Shown here: in pieces, positions 34,905 to 43,125 of the stretch
How the letters are laid out: each line of letters begins with the position of its first letter
Position numbering within the stretch: the stretch's first letter is position 1
Assembly: GCA_031549085.1 (NCBI GenBank)
Contig: JAVBQL010000007.1
Coordinates: forward strand, 148,369 to 212,368
Reading direction: 5' to 3'
Length of the DNA stretch: 64,000 nt
From: JAVBQL01 sp031549085
GTDB lineage: Bacteria; Spirochaetota; GWE2-31-10; MWDO01
The notes under the pieces: model-generated
Told to the model about the DNA's origin: nothing
The model's database searches: none
The model's input: the letters and a program-made list of their open reading frames with translations, nothing else
Program-made: the position numbers and the translations under genes

Positions 34905-36881
34905 ATGGATTATATTAACTTCTCTATTTTAGCACATATTGACGCAGGAAAGACTACAACAACTGACAGAATACTCTATTTAACAGGCAACAGTAGCTAT
35001 ATTGGCAATGTTGATGAGGGAACAGCTCTTACCGACTATCTTGATGAGGAGAGAGAGCGTGGCATCTCCATTGTAAGCGGTATTGCAAATGCCAGCTGGA
35101 ATGAAAAAGAGCTACAAATAATTGATACTCCAGGTCATATAGATTTTATAGGTGAGGTGATTGCTCCCTTAAGTGTTGTTGATAATAGTATCCTTGTAGT
35201 TTGTGGTATACATGGAATAGAGACACAGACAGAGATTATATGGAAAATTCTCAAAAAGAGAGATATCAATAAGTTTATATTTATAAATAAGCTTGATAGA
35301 GAGCAAAGCAACTTCTACTCTATTGTCGAGAACTTAAAAAATAGATTGAATATAACACCTCTAGTTTTAACAATTCCATATTATGAGAATGATAGTTTGG
35401 CTGGTATAATTGATATATTAAAACAAAAATATATTCAGTTTGAAAATGGATTTATCAGCAAAGAGAATGATATCCCAGAGGCGTATAGAGATATATCAGC
35501 TATATATTATGAGGATATTTTAGACTTATTATCAAAATATGATGACATGCTCTTGTCAAAGACTCTTGATGGAACTGTTAGTGAAAAAGATATAGAGAGC
35601 AGTATCAAGAATGGTGTGTCAAATGATCTTTTTATTCCTATTTTTTCTGGTTCTGCTCTTAAAAATATAGGAATATCACTTTTATTAGATGATGCAACGA
35701 AATATTTCTCTTATAGTGGTTCTAAAAATATAGTACAAATTAATAAGAATAGTACCAATCCAATTGTGTTATATATATTCAAAATTATATATGATAAGAG
35801 TATAGGCAATCTCTTTTTGGCTAGGGTCTATAGTGGAGAAATAGAGAGGGGGATGACACTCTATAATCCTAAAAGTAGAGAATGTGAGACCATAAAAAAT
35901 ATATATACAATTTTTGTAGATAGCTATATTCCAATTGATAGTGTAGAGACTGGAGTGATTGCTGCTTTTGATGGCTTTCACTTTTCTAAAGCTTCTGATA
36001 CTCTTTGTGATGTTGGAAATGATATTACATTAGAGAATAGTGAATACCCAGAGCCTGTAATCCATCAAAAATTGATACCAAAAGATTATGATTCCTATGA
36101 AAGATTTGAAAAAATTGCCTCTAATCTTATTCTAACAGAACCCTGTCTCTCAATAACTAATGACAAAGAGAGTGGATATCTAACAATTGGCGGCATGGGA
36201 GAGCTTCATATAGATGTTTTCTTAAATAGATTGAAAAGAGAGCATGATATAGAGTTTCGAGTGACACCGCCAGAGGTTGCTTTTAGGATAAAACCAAAAG
36301 GCAGAGCAGATATAGAGCATCAAACAAGATTAACAATAGATGAGATTGAGCTTCTATTAAATATATCTCTTGAAATTTTACCAATAGATGAAGATAAAAA
36401 CAGTATAATATTTGATAAAAAGTTTTTTGCTGATGAAGATAGTACATATTTACTAGATATGATGGAGAGTGGTATAGAGAGAGCGATCTTTGGTGGAAGT
36501 ATCTATCCACTCATTGGCTCTAATATTGTTGTAAAAAATATTGTCTGTAACCATAATGATAAACTAGTTAATAACTCTATACTTGAATTTGCCTCCTATA
36601 ATACAGTGATGGAACTTGTAAAAAAACTTGAAACAACAACCTATGAACCCATCATGAGTATAGTGGTTGTAACTCCTGAGAATTTTACAGGTGTAGTTCT
36701 TGGAGATCTTCATTCGCGTGATATTAAAGTTAGAGAGACCATATATGATGATGGTGATGATATAATAGATGGATCTATTTTTTTAAAAAATATGTTTGGC
36801 TACTCAACAACTCTTCGCAATATTACTAAAGGGAAAGCAACATTTACTCTTGTTTTTGATAGATGGGGAGACTCTCTATGA
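34905..36881 (+). CDS. Elongation factor G-like GTPase (paralogue)
   Basis: 658 residues with the translational GTPase order: G1 AHIDAGKTTTTD, G2/switch I ERERGISIVSG, G3 DTPGHIDF, G4 INKLDRE and G5 SGSALKN. EF-G domains II-V follow. Domain III starts near EPVIHQKLIPKDYDSYERFE with GMGELHIDVFLNRLKRE, and domain V ends with MFGYSTTLRNITKGKATF. It is shorter and more divergent than a housekeeping EF-G (about 690-700), so it is probably a second EF-G, perhaps of the ribosome-recycling EF-G2 type. TetM-like ribosomal protection is a less likely alternative. The next gene overlaps its stop by 4 bases. Confidence 0.88.
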   Translation: MDYINFSILAHIDAGKTTTTDRILYLTGNSSYIGNVDEGTALTDYLDEERERGISIVSGIANASWNEKELQIIDTPGHIDFIGEVIAPLSVVDNSILVVCGIHGIETQTEIIWKILKKRDINKFIFINKLDREQSNFYSIVENLKNRLNITPLVLTIPYYENDSLAGIIDILKQKYIQFENGFISKENDIPEAYRDISAIYYEDILDLLSKYDDMLLSKTLDGTVSEKDIESSIKNGVSNDLFIPIFSGSALKNIGISLLLDDATKYFSYSGSKNIVQINKNSTNPIVLYIFKIIYDKSIGNLFLARVYSGEIERGMTLYNPKSRECETIKNIYTIFVDSYIPIDSVETGVIAAFDGFHFSKASDTLCDVGNDITLENSEYPEPVIHQKLIPKDYDSYERFEKIASNLILTEPCLSITNDKESGYLTIGGMGELHIDVFLNRLKREHDIEFRVTPPEVAFRIKPKGRADIEHQTRLTIDEIELLLNISLEILPIDEDKNSIIFDKKFFADEDSTYLLDMMESGIERAIFGGSIYPLIGSNIVVKNIVCNHNDKLVNNSILEFASYNTVMELVKKLETTTYEPIMSIVVVTPENFTGVVLGDLHSRDIKVRETIYDDGDDIIDGSIFLKNMFGYSTTLRNITKGKATFTLVFDRWGDSL

Positions 36882-37834
36882 GCCTTAATTATGAGGACAC
36901 AAATTTTAAAGATTATTCAAATTGCAAATTATGTCCAAGAGCGTGCAGCATAGATCGTTACAAAGATGTAGGTTTTTGTGGAGAGAGTGGAACACTCTCA
37001 ATAAATAGTTATATGCTTCATAATGGTGAAGAGCCACCCATTAGTTTTCAAAATGGCTCTGGCACAATATTTTTTACAGGGTGCAGTTTGAAGTGTCCAT
37101 ATTGTCAAAATATGCAGATAAGCAGAGCAAAGAAAAGTTCAAAGAGAGAATATTCATTAAGTGAGCTTATTACTATAATAGAGGAACTTATATTAAGAGG
37201 GGCAGATAATATTAATTTTGTTACACCAGACCACTTTCTTCCTCATATAATTGAGGCGGTGAAAATTATTAAAAAAAATAGTATTGATATCTCTTTTATA
37301 TACAATTGTAGTGGCTATCAAAGTTTAGATAGCTTAAAAAGAGCAATTGAATATATTGATATATTTTTATTTGATTATAAGTATGCTTCTAATGAGGTCT
37401 CTTCTCTGTTTGGTGTTAATGACTACTTTGATGTTGTAAGACAGGATCTCTCTTTTTTAATTAAAGAGAGGGGTAATTTGGTTCTTGATAATGGAAAGGC
37501 AAAAAGTGGTGTTTTAGTCAGACATCTAATTATGCCAGCTCTAATAGATAATAGCATATCTGTAGTTAATAATCTCTATTTCGATTATGGGGTAGATATT
37601 TTTTTTAGTGTAATGTCTCAATATTCACCAAAGTATTTGATAAATCCTTCTGATAATTTTTCTATTATTAATAGGCATATAACTAGAGATGAGTATGATC
37701 AAGTTATTGGTTTAATTAATGATCTTGGTTTTAAGAACTGCTATATACAAGATTTTATAGATTTTGATGATGATTTTTTACCAGATTTTGAAAAACAAAA
37801 TATTTTTGAAGGTAATAGAAATAGCGGATATTAA
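36878..37834 (+). CDS. PflX-type radical SAM protein (COG1313)
   Basis: A 318-residue radical SAM protein. The cluster motif is in FFTGCSLKCPYCQN. Upstream is a second Cys-rich stretch, CKLCPRACSIDRYKDVGFC, and then GEEPPIS, which together match the COG1313/PflX group related to pyruvate formate-lyase activases. The protein it modifies is unknown; no formate-lyase gene is near. The ATG at 36878 shares ATGA with the EF-G-like stop, so the two are translationally coupled. A TTG at 36863 in frame is a poorer start. Confidence 0.88.
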   Translation: MSLNYEDTNFKDYSNCKLCPRACSIDRYKDVGFCGESGTLSINSYMLHNGEEPPISFQNGSGTIFFTGCSLKCPYCQNMQISRAKKSSKREYSLSELITIIEELILRGADNINFVTPDHFLPHIIEAVKIIKKNSIDISFIYNCSGYQSLDSLKRAIEYIDIFLFDYKYASNEVSSLFGVNDYFDVVRQDLSFLIKERGNLVLDNGKAKSGVLVRHLIMPALIDNSISVVNNLYFDYGVDIFFSVMSQYSPKYLINPSDNFSIINRHITRDEYDQVIGLINDLGFKNCYIQDFIDFDDDFLPDFEKQNIFEGNRNSGY

Positions 37835-37906
37835 ACCTTTTGTTCTATTTGCTTCATTTAATAATATAAAAAATAGGGTTTCAATATATTTTACATTGGT
37901 CAATAA

Positions 37907-37935
37907 AAAAGTACCCTTTAGTAAAGGGTACTTTT
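37907..37935. terminator. Bidirectional terminator between convergent genes
   Basis: AAAAGTACCCTTTA (37907-37920) pairs perfectly with TAAAGGGTACTTTT (37922-37935) around one base. The A-tract and T-tract make it usable in both directions. It lies between the convergent radical SAM gene and the secreted-protein gene. Confidence 0.85.
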
Positions 37936-37958
37936 CTTAATAAATGGTCTCTTAAAAA

Positions 37959-38834
37959 TTAGTAAGAGATAGCCATTTTAGTTTTGTCAGCAACAATTAA
38001 TCTTACTGCATCAAGATTTTGGTATTGAATGAAATAATCAGTTCCTTTAACATATTTAACATAAAGAGTGTTATTTACGTTTGCAACTTGATCAACATCT
38101 CCAACCATAAAAGGAGCAACAGTTGCACCTAAGAAAGCAACCATAGCTGTATCTTTATTTTTGATTTTACTAGCAACAACATCTCCAAGGCTCTTTGAAC
38201 TTGGAATTCCGCCACCAATTAAAACTAGTACTGACTTGTCTACATCTCCAGCTTTTTTTGGATTTGCAAGAGTTGTTGTTTTTACAATATAGCTCATTCC
38301 TGCTAGTGATGTATATATATCAGCGCCTGCAGTAGTATTGAATGTCATCATGTCGCCAGTTATTTTCAAACTGCCCTCTGTAATTTTGTCAACTTTAGTA
38401 GGGAAAGGAAGTCCTGATGTACCAGGGAAAGTTATAGTAGTACAATTTTTATACTCTTTGTTGATGATGTCAGCAAATTTAGGAAGGTATTTTGATTTTT
38501 GAACAAAAACCGCAATAGTAGCAACCTCTTCATTTGTTTTCTTATCAACTTTACTTGAGATACTAACAGCAGTAATTGCTTCTGAAGCTAATGTAAAGTC
38601 AACAATTTTCTTCTCATCGTTTGTAACGATGTGCATAGCAGTTGCATCGATGGTAAATTCTTTAGCGAACTCTTTTTTGAAAGAAATTATTGCAGGTAGC
38701 CCCTGTCCTAAAACAGTTACAGTAATAGTTTTACATTTTGCCCAGTTAGCGTTGATATCAGCAACAAAATTTTGTGCGTTTATCATTGTAGTAGCGAATA
38801 CAGTTAAAGCTACTAATAATACTAATTTTTTCAT
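37959..38834 (-). CDS. Secreted hypothetical protein with internal repeat
   Basis: 291 residues with a signal peptide (about 1-20, ending TTMINAQ). The mature part has a visible two-fold repeat: NANWAKCKTITVTVLGQGLP near the start, and NKEYKNCTTITF followed by GTSGLPFPTKV near residue 125. Both have a Cys at the same place, and a third, weaker unit may follow. An AAGGAG ribosome site, a strong terminator and more G/C-rich codons than its neighbours suggest high expression. It may be a periplasmic or surface protein. I do not recognise the family. Confidence 0.8.
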   Translation of the reverse strand: MKKLVLLVALTVFATTMINAQNFVADINANWAKCKTITVTVLGQGLPAIISFKKEFAKEFTIDATAMHIVTNDEKKIVDFTLASEAITAVSISSKVDKKTNEEVATIAVFVQKSKYLPKFADIINKEYKNCTTITFPGTSGLPFPTKVDKITEGSLKITGDMMTFNTTAGADIYTSLAGMSYIVKTTTLANPKKAGDVDKSVLVLIGGGIPSSKSLGDVVASKIKNKDTAMVAFLGATVAPFMVGDVDQVANVNNTLYVKYVKGTDYFIQYQNLDAVRLIVADKTKMAISY

Positions 38835-39027
38835 AAAGAAAATCTCCTTAAAAAATAAATAAATAGAAATATGTCTAATTTTTAACAGTATTTATTTTAT
38901 AAGTCAATGAAATTATCCAATAAATTTGAAGAAATTACAACTTAATAGCATTTATTTTGTTTTTTAAACACATTAATGTTTATAATTTTATAAATTCAGT
39001 TAATATTTCACTCTATCTCTTATTAAA

Positions 39028-39807
39028 CTACTGTTTTATAAGTTTATTCATTTTTCTAAGAATTCTTTTTATAAAATTTTTTATTAATAAAAATATCTTT
39101 GCTATAGGTGGATAGAAAAATAGTTCAAATTTATTGAAATATTTTTTAAACATTATTGTTTTTTCTCGATTTTGAATTTCTAATAATTTTATATCAGCAC
39201 TCATAGAGTAGCTCTGATTATCATAATATGATATTGTTATTGGGACATAGACCATTTTTTTTTTATTTTTTATAAGTTCTCTCATAAAAAATTCCTGATC
39301 AGAAACTATTCTAAAATTTTCATCATACAAACCATCATTTATGAATAGTTCTCTCTTTATGAATGATGATTGATGAGGCAGTGATGTTATAAAAAAGAAA
39401 AATTTTTTTGATGGAAATGGGTTTATAACTTTTACCAGTGAACCATTATTTGTTGTGATGATATTGCCATATACAATATCATCAGTTGGATTATATTTTT
39501 CAAATAGTTCATCTAGTGTATCATCACTATATAGATAATCCCCACCATTCAAAAAGAGCAGGTATTCTCCGCTGCTTTTATTTATTCCCTTATTCATTGC
39601 ATTATATATTCCGCTATCTTTTTCAGATACAAATATAGTAATGTCATCTCTATATTTTTCGATTATCTCTTTTGTGCCATCAGTAGAGCCGCCATCAATT
39701 ACAATAAATTCATAGTTTGTGAATTTTTGATTGATTACAGAGATCAATGTTTTCTCTATTTTATCTTTTTCATTAAAGCATATGGTGATTATTGATAGTT
39801 TTATCAT
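39028..39807 (-). CDS. Family 2 glycosyltransferase
   Basis: 259 residues with the GT-A start IKLSIITICFNEKDKIEKTL, the sugar-nucleotide motif FIVIDGGSTDGTKEIIEKY, SEKDSGIYNAMNKGI and the DxD-like area LLFLNGGDYLY. It adds an activated sugar to an acceptor, probably in surface glycan synthesis; donor and acceptor cannot be told. The C-terminus is basic and hydrophobic, suggesting a membrane contact. It is 20 bases downstream of the TPR gene on the same strand. Confidence 0.92.
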   Translation of the reverse strand: MIKLSIITICFNEKDKIEKTLISVINQKFTNYEFIVIDGGSTDGTKEIIEKYRDDITIFVSEKDSGIYNAMNKGINKSSGEYLLFLNGGDYLYSDDTLDELFEKYNPTDDIVYGNIITTNNGSLVKVINPFPSKKFFFFITSLPHQSSFIKRELFINDGLYDENFRIVSDQEFFMRELIKNKKKMVYVPITISYYDNQSYSMSADIKLLEIQNREKTIMFKKYFNKFELFFYPPIAKIFLLIKNFIKRILRKMNKLIKQ

Positions 39808-39827
39808 TATTTTAGTCTATTCTGTAT

Positions 39828-40979
39828 CTATTTTTTTAAATTTATTTGCTCTTCTATTACAGAGAGTTCATCAAGTGCCAACTCATAATTTGGATCTATC
39901 TCTAGTGCCTTCTCTACCTCTTTTTTTGCATTTTCAAACTCATCTTTATTTATATAGTAGAATCCTTTTAGAGTATAACCAAATGGAGGATCTGCTTTTA
40001 TTACTTCATCCATAAATGAGAACAATTTGCTCTCATCTTTTAGGCACATAAGAGCATATGTTTTATTAAAGTATGGGTCTTCATAAGAGCCATCAAGCTC
40101 TATTGCCTTATTAAAGTCTTTTATTGCAAGATCATATTGTTCTTTTCTTCCATATATTATCCCTCTCTTGTTATAGACTTCAGGGATAAGATCTGGAGAC
40201 ATAGATATCGATTTATTATAATCTGCAAATGATTTATCAAAGTCGTTTTCAAGATCATAGATAGCTCCTCTCTCAAAATATGAGTAGGCATCATCTGGAT
40301 CAAGCTCAATAATTCTTGAAATTATTGGAATTGACTCTTTGTATAGACCACTATTTATCATGGAGTTCATCTTATTTAATAGTATATTTTTATCGTTTGG
40401 AGATATAGCAAGAGCCCTCTTAAAATTCTCTATTGCTTTCTCATACTCTGACTGGTTTGCATAAATTATACCAAGCCCATTATAGAAGAGAGGATTTTTT
40501 GAATCAAGCTCTATTGCTTTTTTATAATTTGTGATTGCTTCATCATATCTGCCAAATGTGGCTGATATTTCAGCAGAGTCAAAGTAGTCACCCGCAGTAA
40601 CAGTGTTATTTTTTATCTTCTCATTTATGGCATTATATTTCTTTATATCTTCTATTCTCTTTTGTGCGAATAGTATATCTTCAACAAGCTCTTCTCTATG
40701 TTTTATCTTTAACATTTTTTCACAGAACTTTATTACCTCTTCAAATCTCTCTAGCTTCATCAAGAGCATAGATTTGTATATCCATATATTTTCGTTATTA
40801 TCTATAGATAAAAGGGATTCAATATCCTTTAATGCAAGCTCAAATTTTTCAAGTTGATTATAGTAGAATGCTCTCTCATAATAGAGCCCTGCAAGCTCAT
40901 CCTTATTTTTATTGTTGTATGATTTTATTAGATCATCAAGCTCTCTTATTCTTTGATCTATTTTATCTTGATTATTCAT
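39828..40979 (-). CDS. TPR-repeat protein
   Basis: 383 residues built almost entirely of tetratricopeptide repeats (about ten). Clear units include AITNYKKAIELDSKNPLFYN and GIIYANQSEYEKAIENFKRA. There is no signal peptide, so it is probably cytoplasmic. TPR arrays bind partner proteins; the partner is unknown. It shares a divergent promoter region with the Ser/Thr kinase gene and probably forms an operon with the glycosyltransferase gene. Confidence 0.92.
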   Translation of the reverse strand: MNNQDKIDQRIRELDDLIKSYNNKNKDELAGLYYERAFYYNQLEKFELALKDIESLLSIDNNENIWIYKSMLLMKLERFEEVIKFCEKMLKIKHREELVEDILFAQKRIEDIKKYNAINEKIKNNTVTAGDYFDSAEISATFGRYDEAITNYKKAIELDSKNPLFYNGLGIIYANQSEYEKAIENFKRALAISPNDKNILLNKMNSMINSGLYKESIPIISRIIELDPDDAYSYFERGAIYDLENDFDKSFADYNKSISMSPDLIPEVYNKRGIIYGRKEQYDLAIKDFNKAIELDGSYEDPYFNKTYALMCLKDESKLFSFMDEVIKADPPFGYTLKGFYYINKDEFENAKKEVEKALEIDPNYELALDELSVIEEQINLKK

Positions 40980-41163
40980 AATATCCCCTTTATTATAAGA
41001 CAGTTTTAAGAAAGATTTTTTTTACTACTGTACATGTAACATTTATGAATATCATTTTCATATGAAAAAATCAATAGCTTTTTCTTGCCTTGCAATTTCT
41101 TTTCAAAAATGGTAATTGTTATCGATACTATTATTTGAATATGCATAGTTTTTGAGGATAATA

Positions 41164-43125
41164 ATGGATAGTAAAAATAGAAAGCCAGTGCCAAAAGAGC
41201 CCCATAAAAAAATTTTCATTGGAAAATATGAGATTACAAAAGTAATAGGCAAGGGTGGTATGGGGCAAGTATTTTTGGGGGTACACCCAACTCTAAAGAT
41301 ACCTGTTGTACTTAAGAAACTAACGAATAGTCGCTCCAGAGTAAACAAAGAGATGTTTAAAAATGAGGCTTCTGTTATGCTCTCTCTTACCAATGAGAAC
41401 TTGGTTAGGTGCTATGACCACTTTGATATTAACAATTCTACCTTCATTTCTATGGAGTATGTTAAGGGAAAATCTTTGGCAGACATTATAGCTAAAGAGG
41501 AAAAAATCCCTATTCCCCTTGCTATGTACATTTTGTATCAGGCAGCAAAGGGTATCCATTTTGCTCACCTAAAGAAGATTGTACACAGGGATATAAAACC
41601 TCACAACATACTTATATCAGAAGAGGGCGATGTAAAGATCACTGATTTTGGAATTGCAAAAGAGGTCTATACTGATGCGACCCAAACAGAGATAATAGGA
41701 ACACCTGCATATATGGCTCCAGAGCAGTTTGATTTGACTCAAAATATAACAAGAGCGGTTGATATATACTCTCTTGGTGTTGTTTTTTATGAGATGATAA
41801 CAGGGGTTAAGCCATTTGAAAATCGCTTCAGTAAGGATCTTATCAATAAAAAGACAAAAGGAAAATATCCTAGTATAGGCAAATACATAAAGTTTCCACC
41901 ACTTGTTGTTGAGATGATAATTAGAAAGATGATGAATCGTGATCCAAAAAAGAGATTTAATAGCCTTCTTGATTTGATAAAGATTATTGGTCGATACCTA
42001 AAGCCATATAATAGTTATGAGATGAAGGCAGCTGTTAAGAGTCTTGTAATTCATGACAAAGATATTAATAATACATCATTTATGCTCTCTGTTAAAGAGA
42101 GGGATAAAAACAATATCAACAAAGCAACAGCTGTTTTACTATCCATTTTTATCATTGGGCTGGTGACTCTATTTATATACAGCAACAGTATATATGAACT
42201 TATATTGCCTGACTATTATGGAAAAGTAGAGGTAAGGTTTAATATTGCAAATCTTCAGGATGCAGTTCTTGAAATTGATGAAAAAATTGTTGATATTATC
42301 AGTGATAAGAATCTTGATAAAGATGGAAATTACAGCAAAGTTTTTTATGTACCAAGAGGCGGACATACTTTTAGTGTTCTTGCAGGCTCATATAGAAATA
42401 GCAAAAATGAGATAGTAAAATCGATAACAAGAAAAGGGATGTATAAGAAAACATATCAAGATATATTTATACCTATTAGAGAATTTTCGAAAAAAGAGGT
42501 TACAATATATTTTAGATTCTGGGATGCTGCAAACCCAAAAAAGCTACTATCACATTTTGACTATGCTCCCTCAACAAAAGCTGATATCTACCTATTGAAT
42601 AGAGATGACTTAAAGATTTTGGTTAACAATAGATATATCCCTTTAAAAAATTATATCTATGATACAAAGACAAAAAGTAAAAATGCACCATTCTATTCTG
42701 GCGAGAGTTATAGATTTAGAATGAGTGGTTTCTCTGAAAATGGTATATACTATAATCAGCTTGATTTTGAAATCAATTTTGCTATGTATGATCAGGTTCT
42801 TGTTTTGCATAACAGCTTGATTCCTTCCCCTGCAACAATTGAGATAACAAGCAATGTTAAAAATTTTGATATATATGTTAATGGAAATAAGTATGGATAC
42901 ATATTTGACACTATAGAAAACAGGTATGAGTTTTCAAAGTATAACAACATACACACATCATTTAATAACAAGGTCTATAAAAAGACGCTTCTTGTGCCGC
43001 CAAATGATAAAACTATAAGTGTTGATAAAAAAAATGAGATTGCCATTGGCATAAATGAAAATAGAGTAGGAGTAAATGTAGTAAAGAAAGATGGAAAATA
43101 TAGCCTTGAGAAATATAAATTATGA
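41164..43125 (+). CDS. Membrane Ser/Thr protein kinase
   Basis: 653 residues from ATG 41164, preceded by GAGG; an in-frame TTG at 41152 overlaps that site. The kinase domain (about 20-280) is complete: GKGGMGQVFLG glycine loop, VVLKKL catalytic Lys, HRDIKPHNIL catalytic loop, DFGIAKEV and GTPAYMAPEQF. A membrane helix follows (about 325-343), then an outer region of about 300 residues without PASTA repeats, mostly beta-rich. It probably senses an external signal and phosphorylates cytoplasmic targets. The mutS2 gene starts inside its 3' end. Confidence 0.92.
   Translation: MDSKNRKPVPKEPHKKIFIGKYEITKVIGKGGMGQVFLGVHPTLKIPVVLKKLTNSRSRVNKEMFKNEASVMLSLTNENLVRCYDHFDINNSTFISMEYVKGKSLADIIAKEEKIPIPLAMYILYQAAKGIHFAHLKKIVHRDIKPHNILISEEGDVKITDFGIAKEVYTDATQTEIIGTPAYMAPEQFDLTQNITRAVDIYSLGVVFYEMITGVKPFENRFSKDLINKKTKGKYPSIGKYIKFPPLVVEMIIRKMMNRDPKKRFNSLLDLIKIIGRYLKPYNSYEMKAAVKSLVIHDKDINNTSFMLSVKERDKNNINKATAVLLSIFIIGLVTLFIYSNSIYELILPDYYGKVEVRFNIANLQDAVLEIDEKIVDIISDKNLDKDGNYSKVFYVPRGGHTFSVLAGSYRNSKNEIVKSITRKGMYKKTYQDIFIPIREFSKKEVTIYFRFWDAANPKKLLSHFDYAPSTKADIYLLNRDDLKILVNNRYIPLKNYIYDTKTKSKNAPFYSGESYRFRMSGFSENGIYYNQLDFEINFAMYDQVLVLHNSLIPSPATIEITSNVKNFDIYVNGNKYGYIFDTIENRYEFSKYNNIHTSFNNKVYKKTLLVPPNDKTISVDKKNEIAIGINENRVGVNVVKKDGKYSLEKYKL

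Noticed and set aside
34905..36881. TetM/TetO-type tetracycline resistance protein
   Set aside because: The switch and domain III-V sequences fit an EF-G paralogue better, and no resistance context is present; a weak possibility remains.
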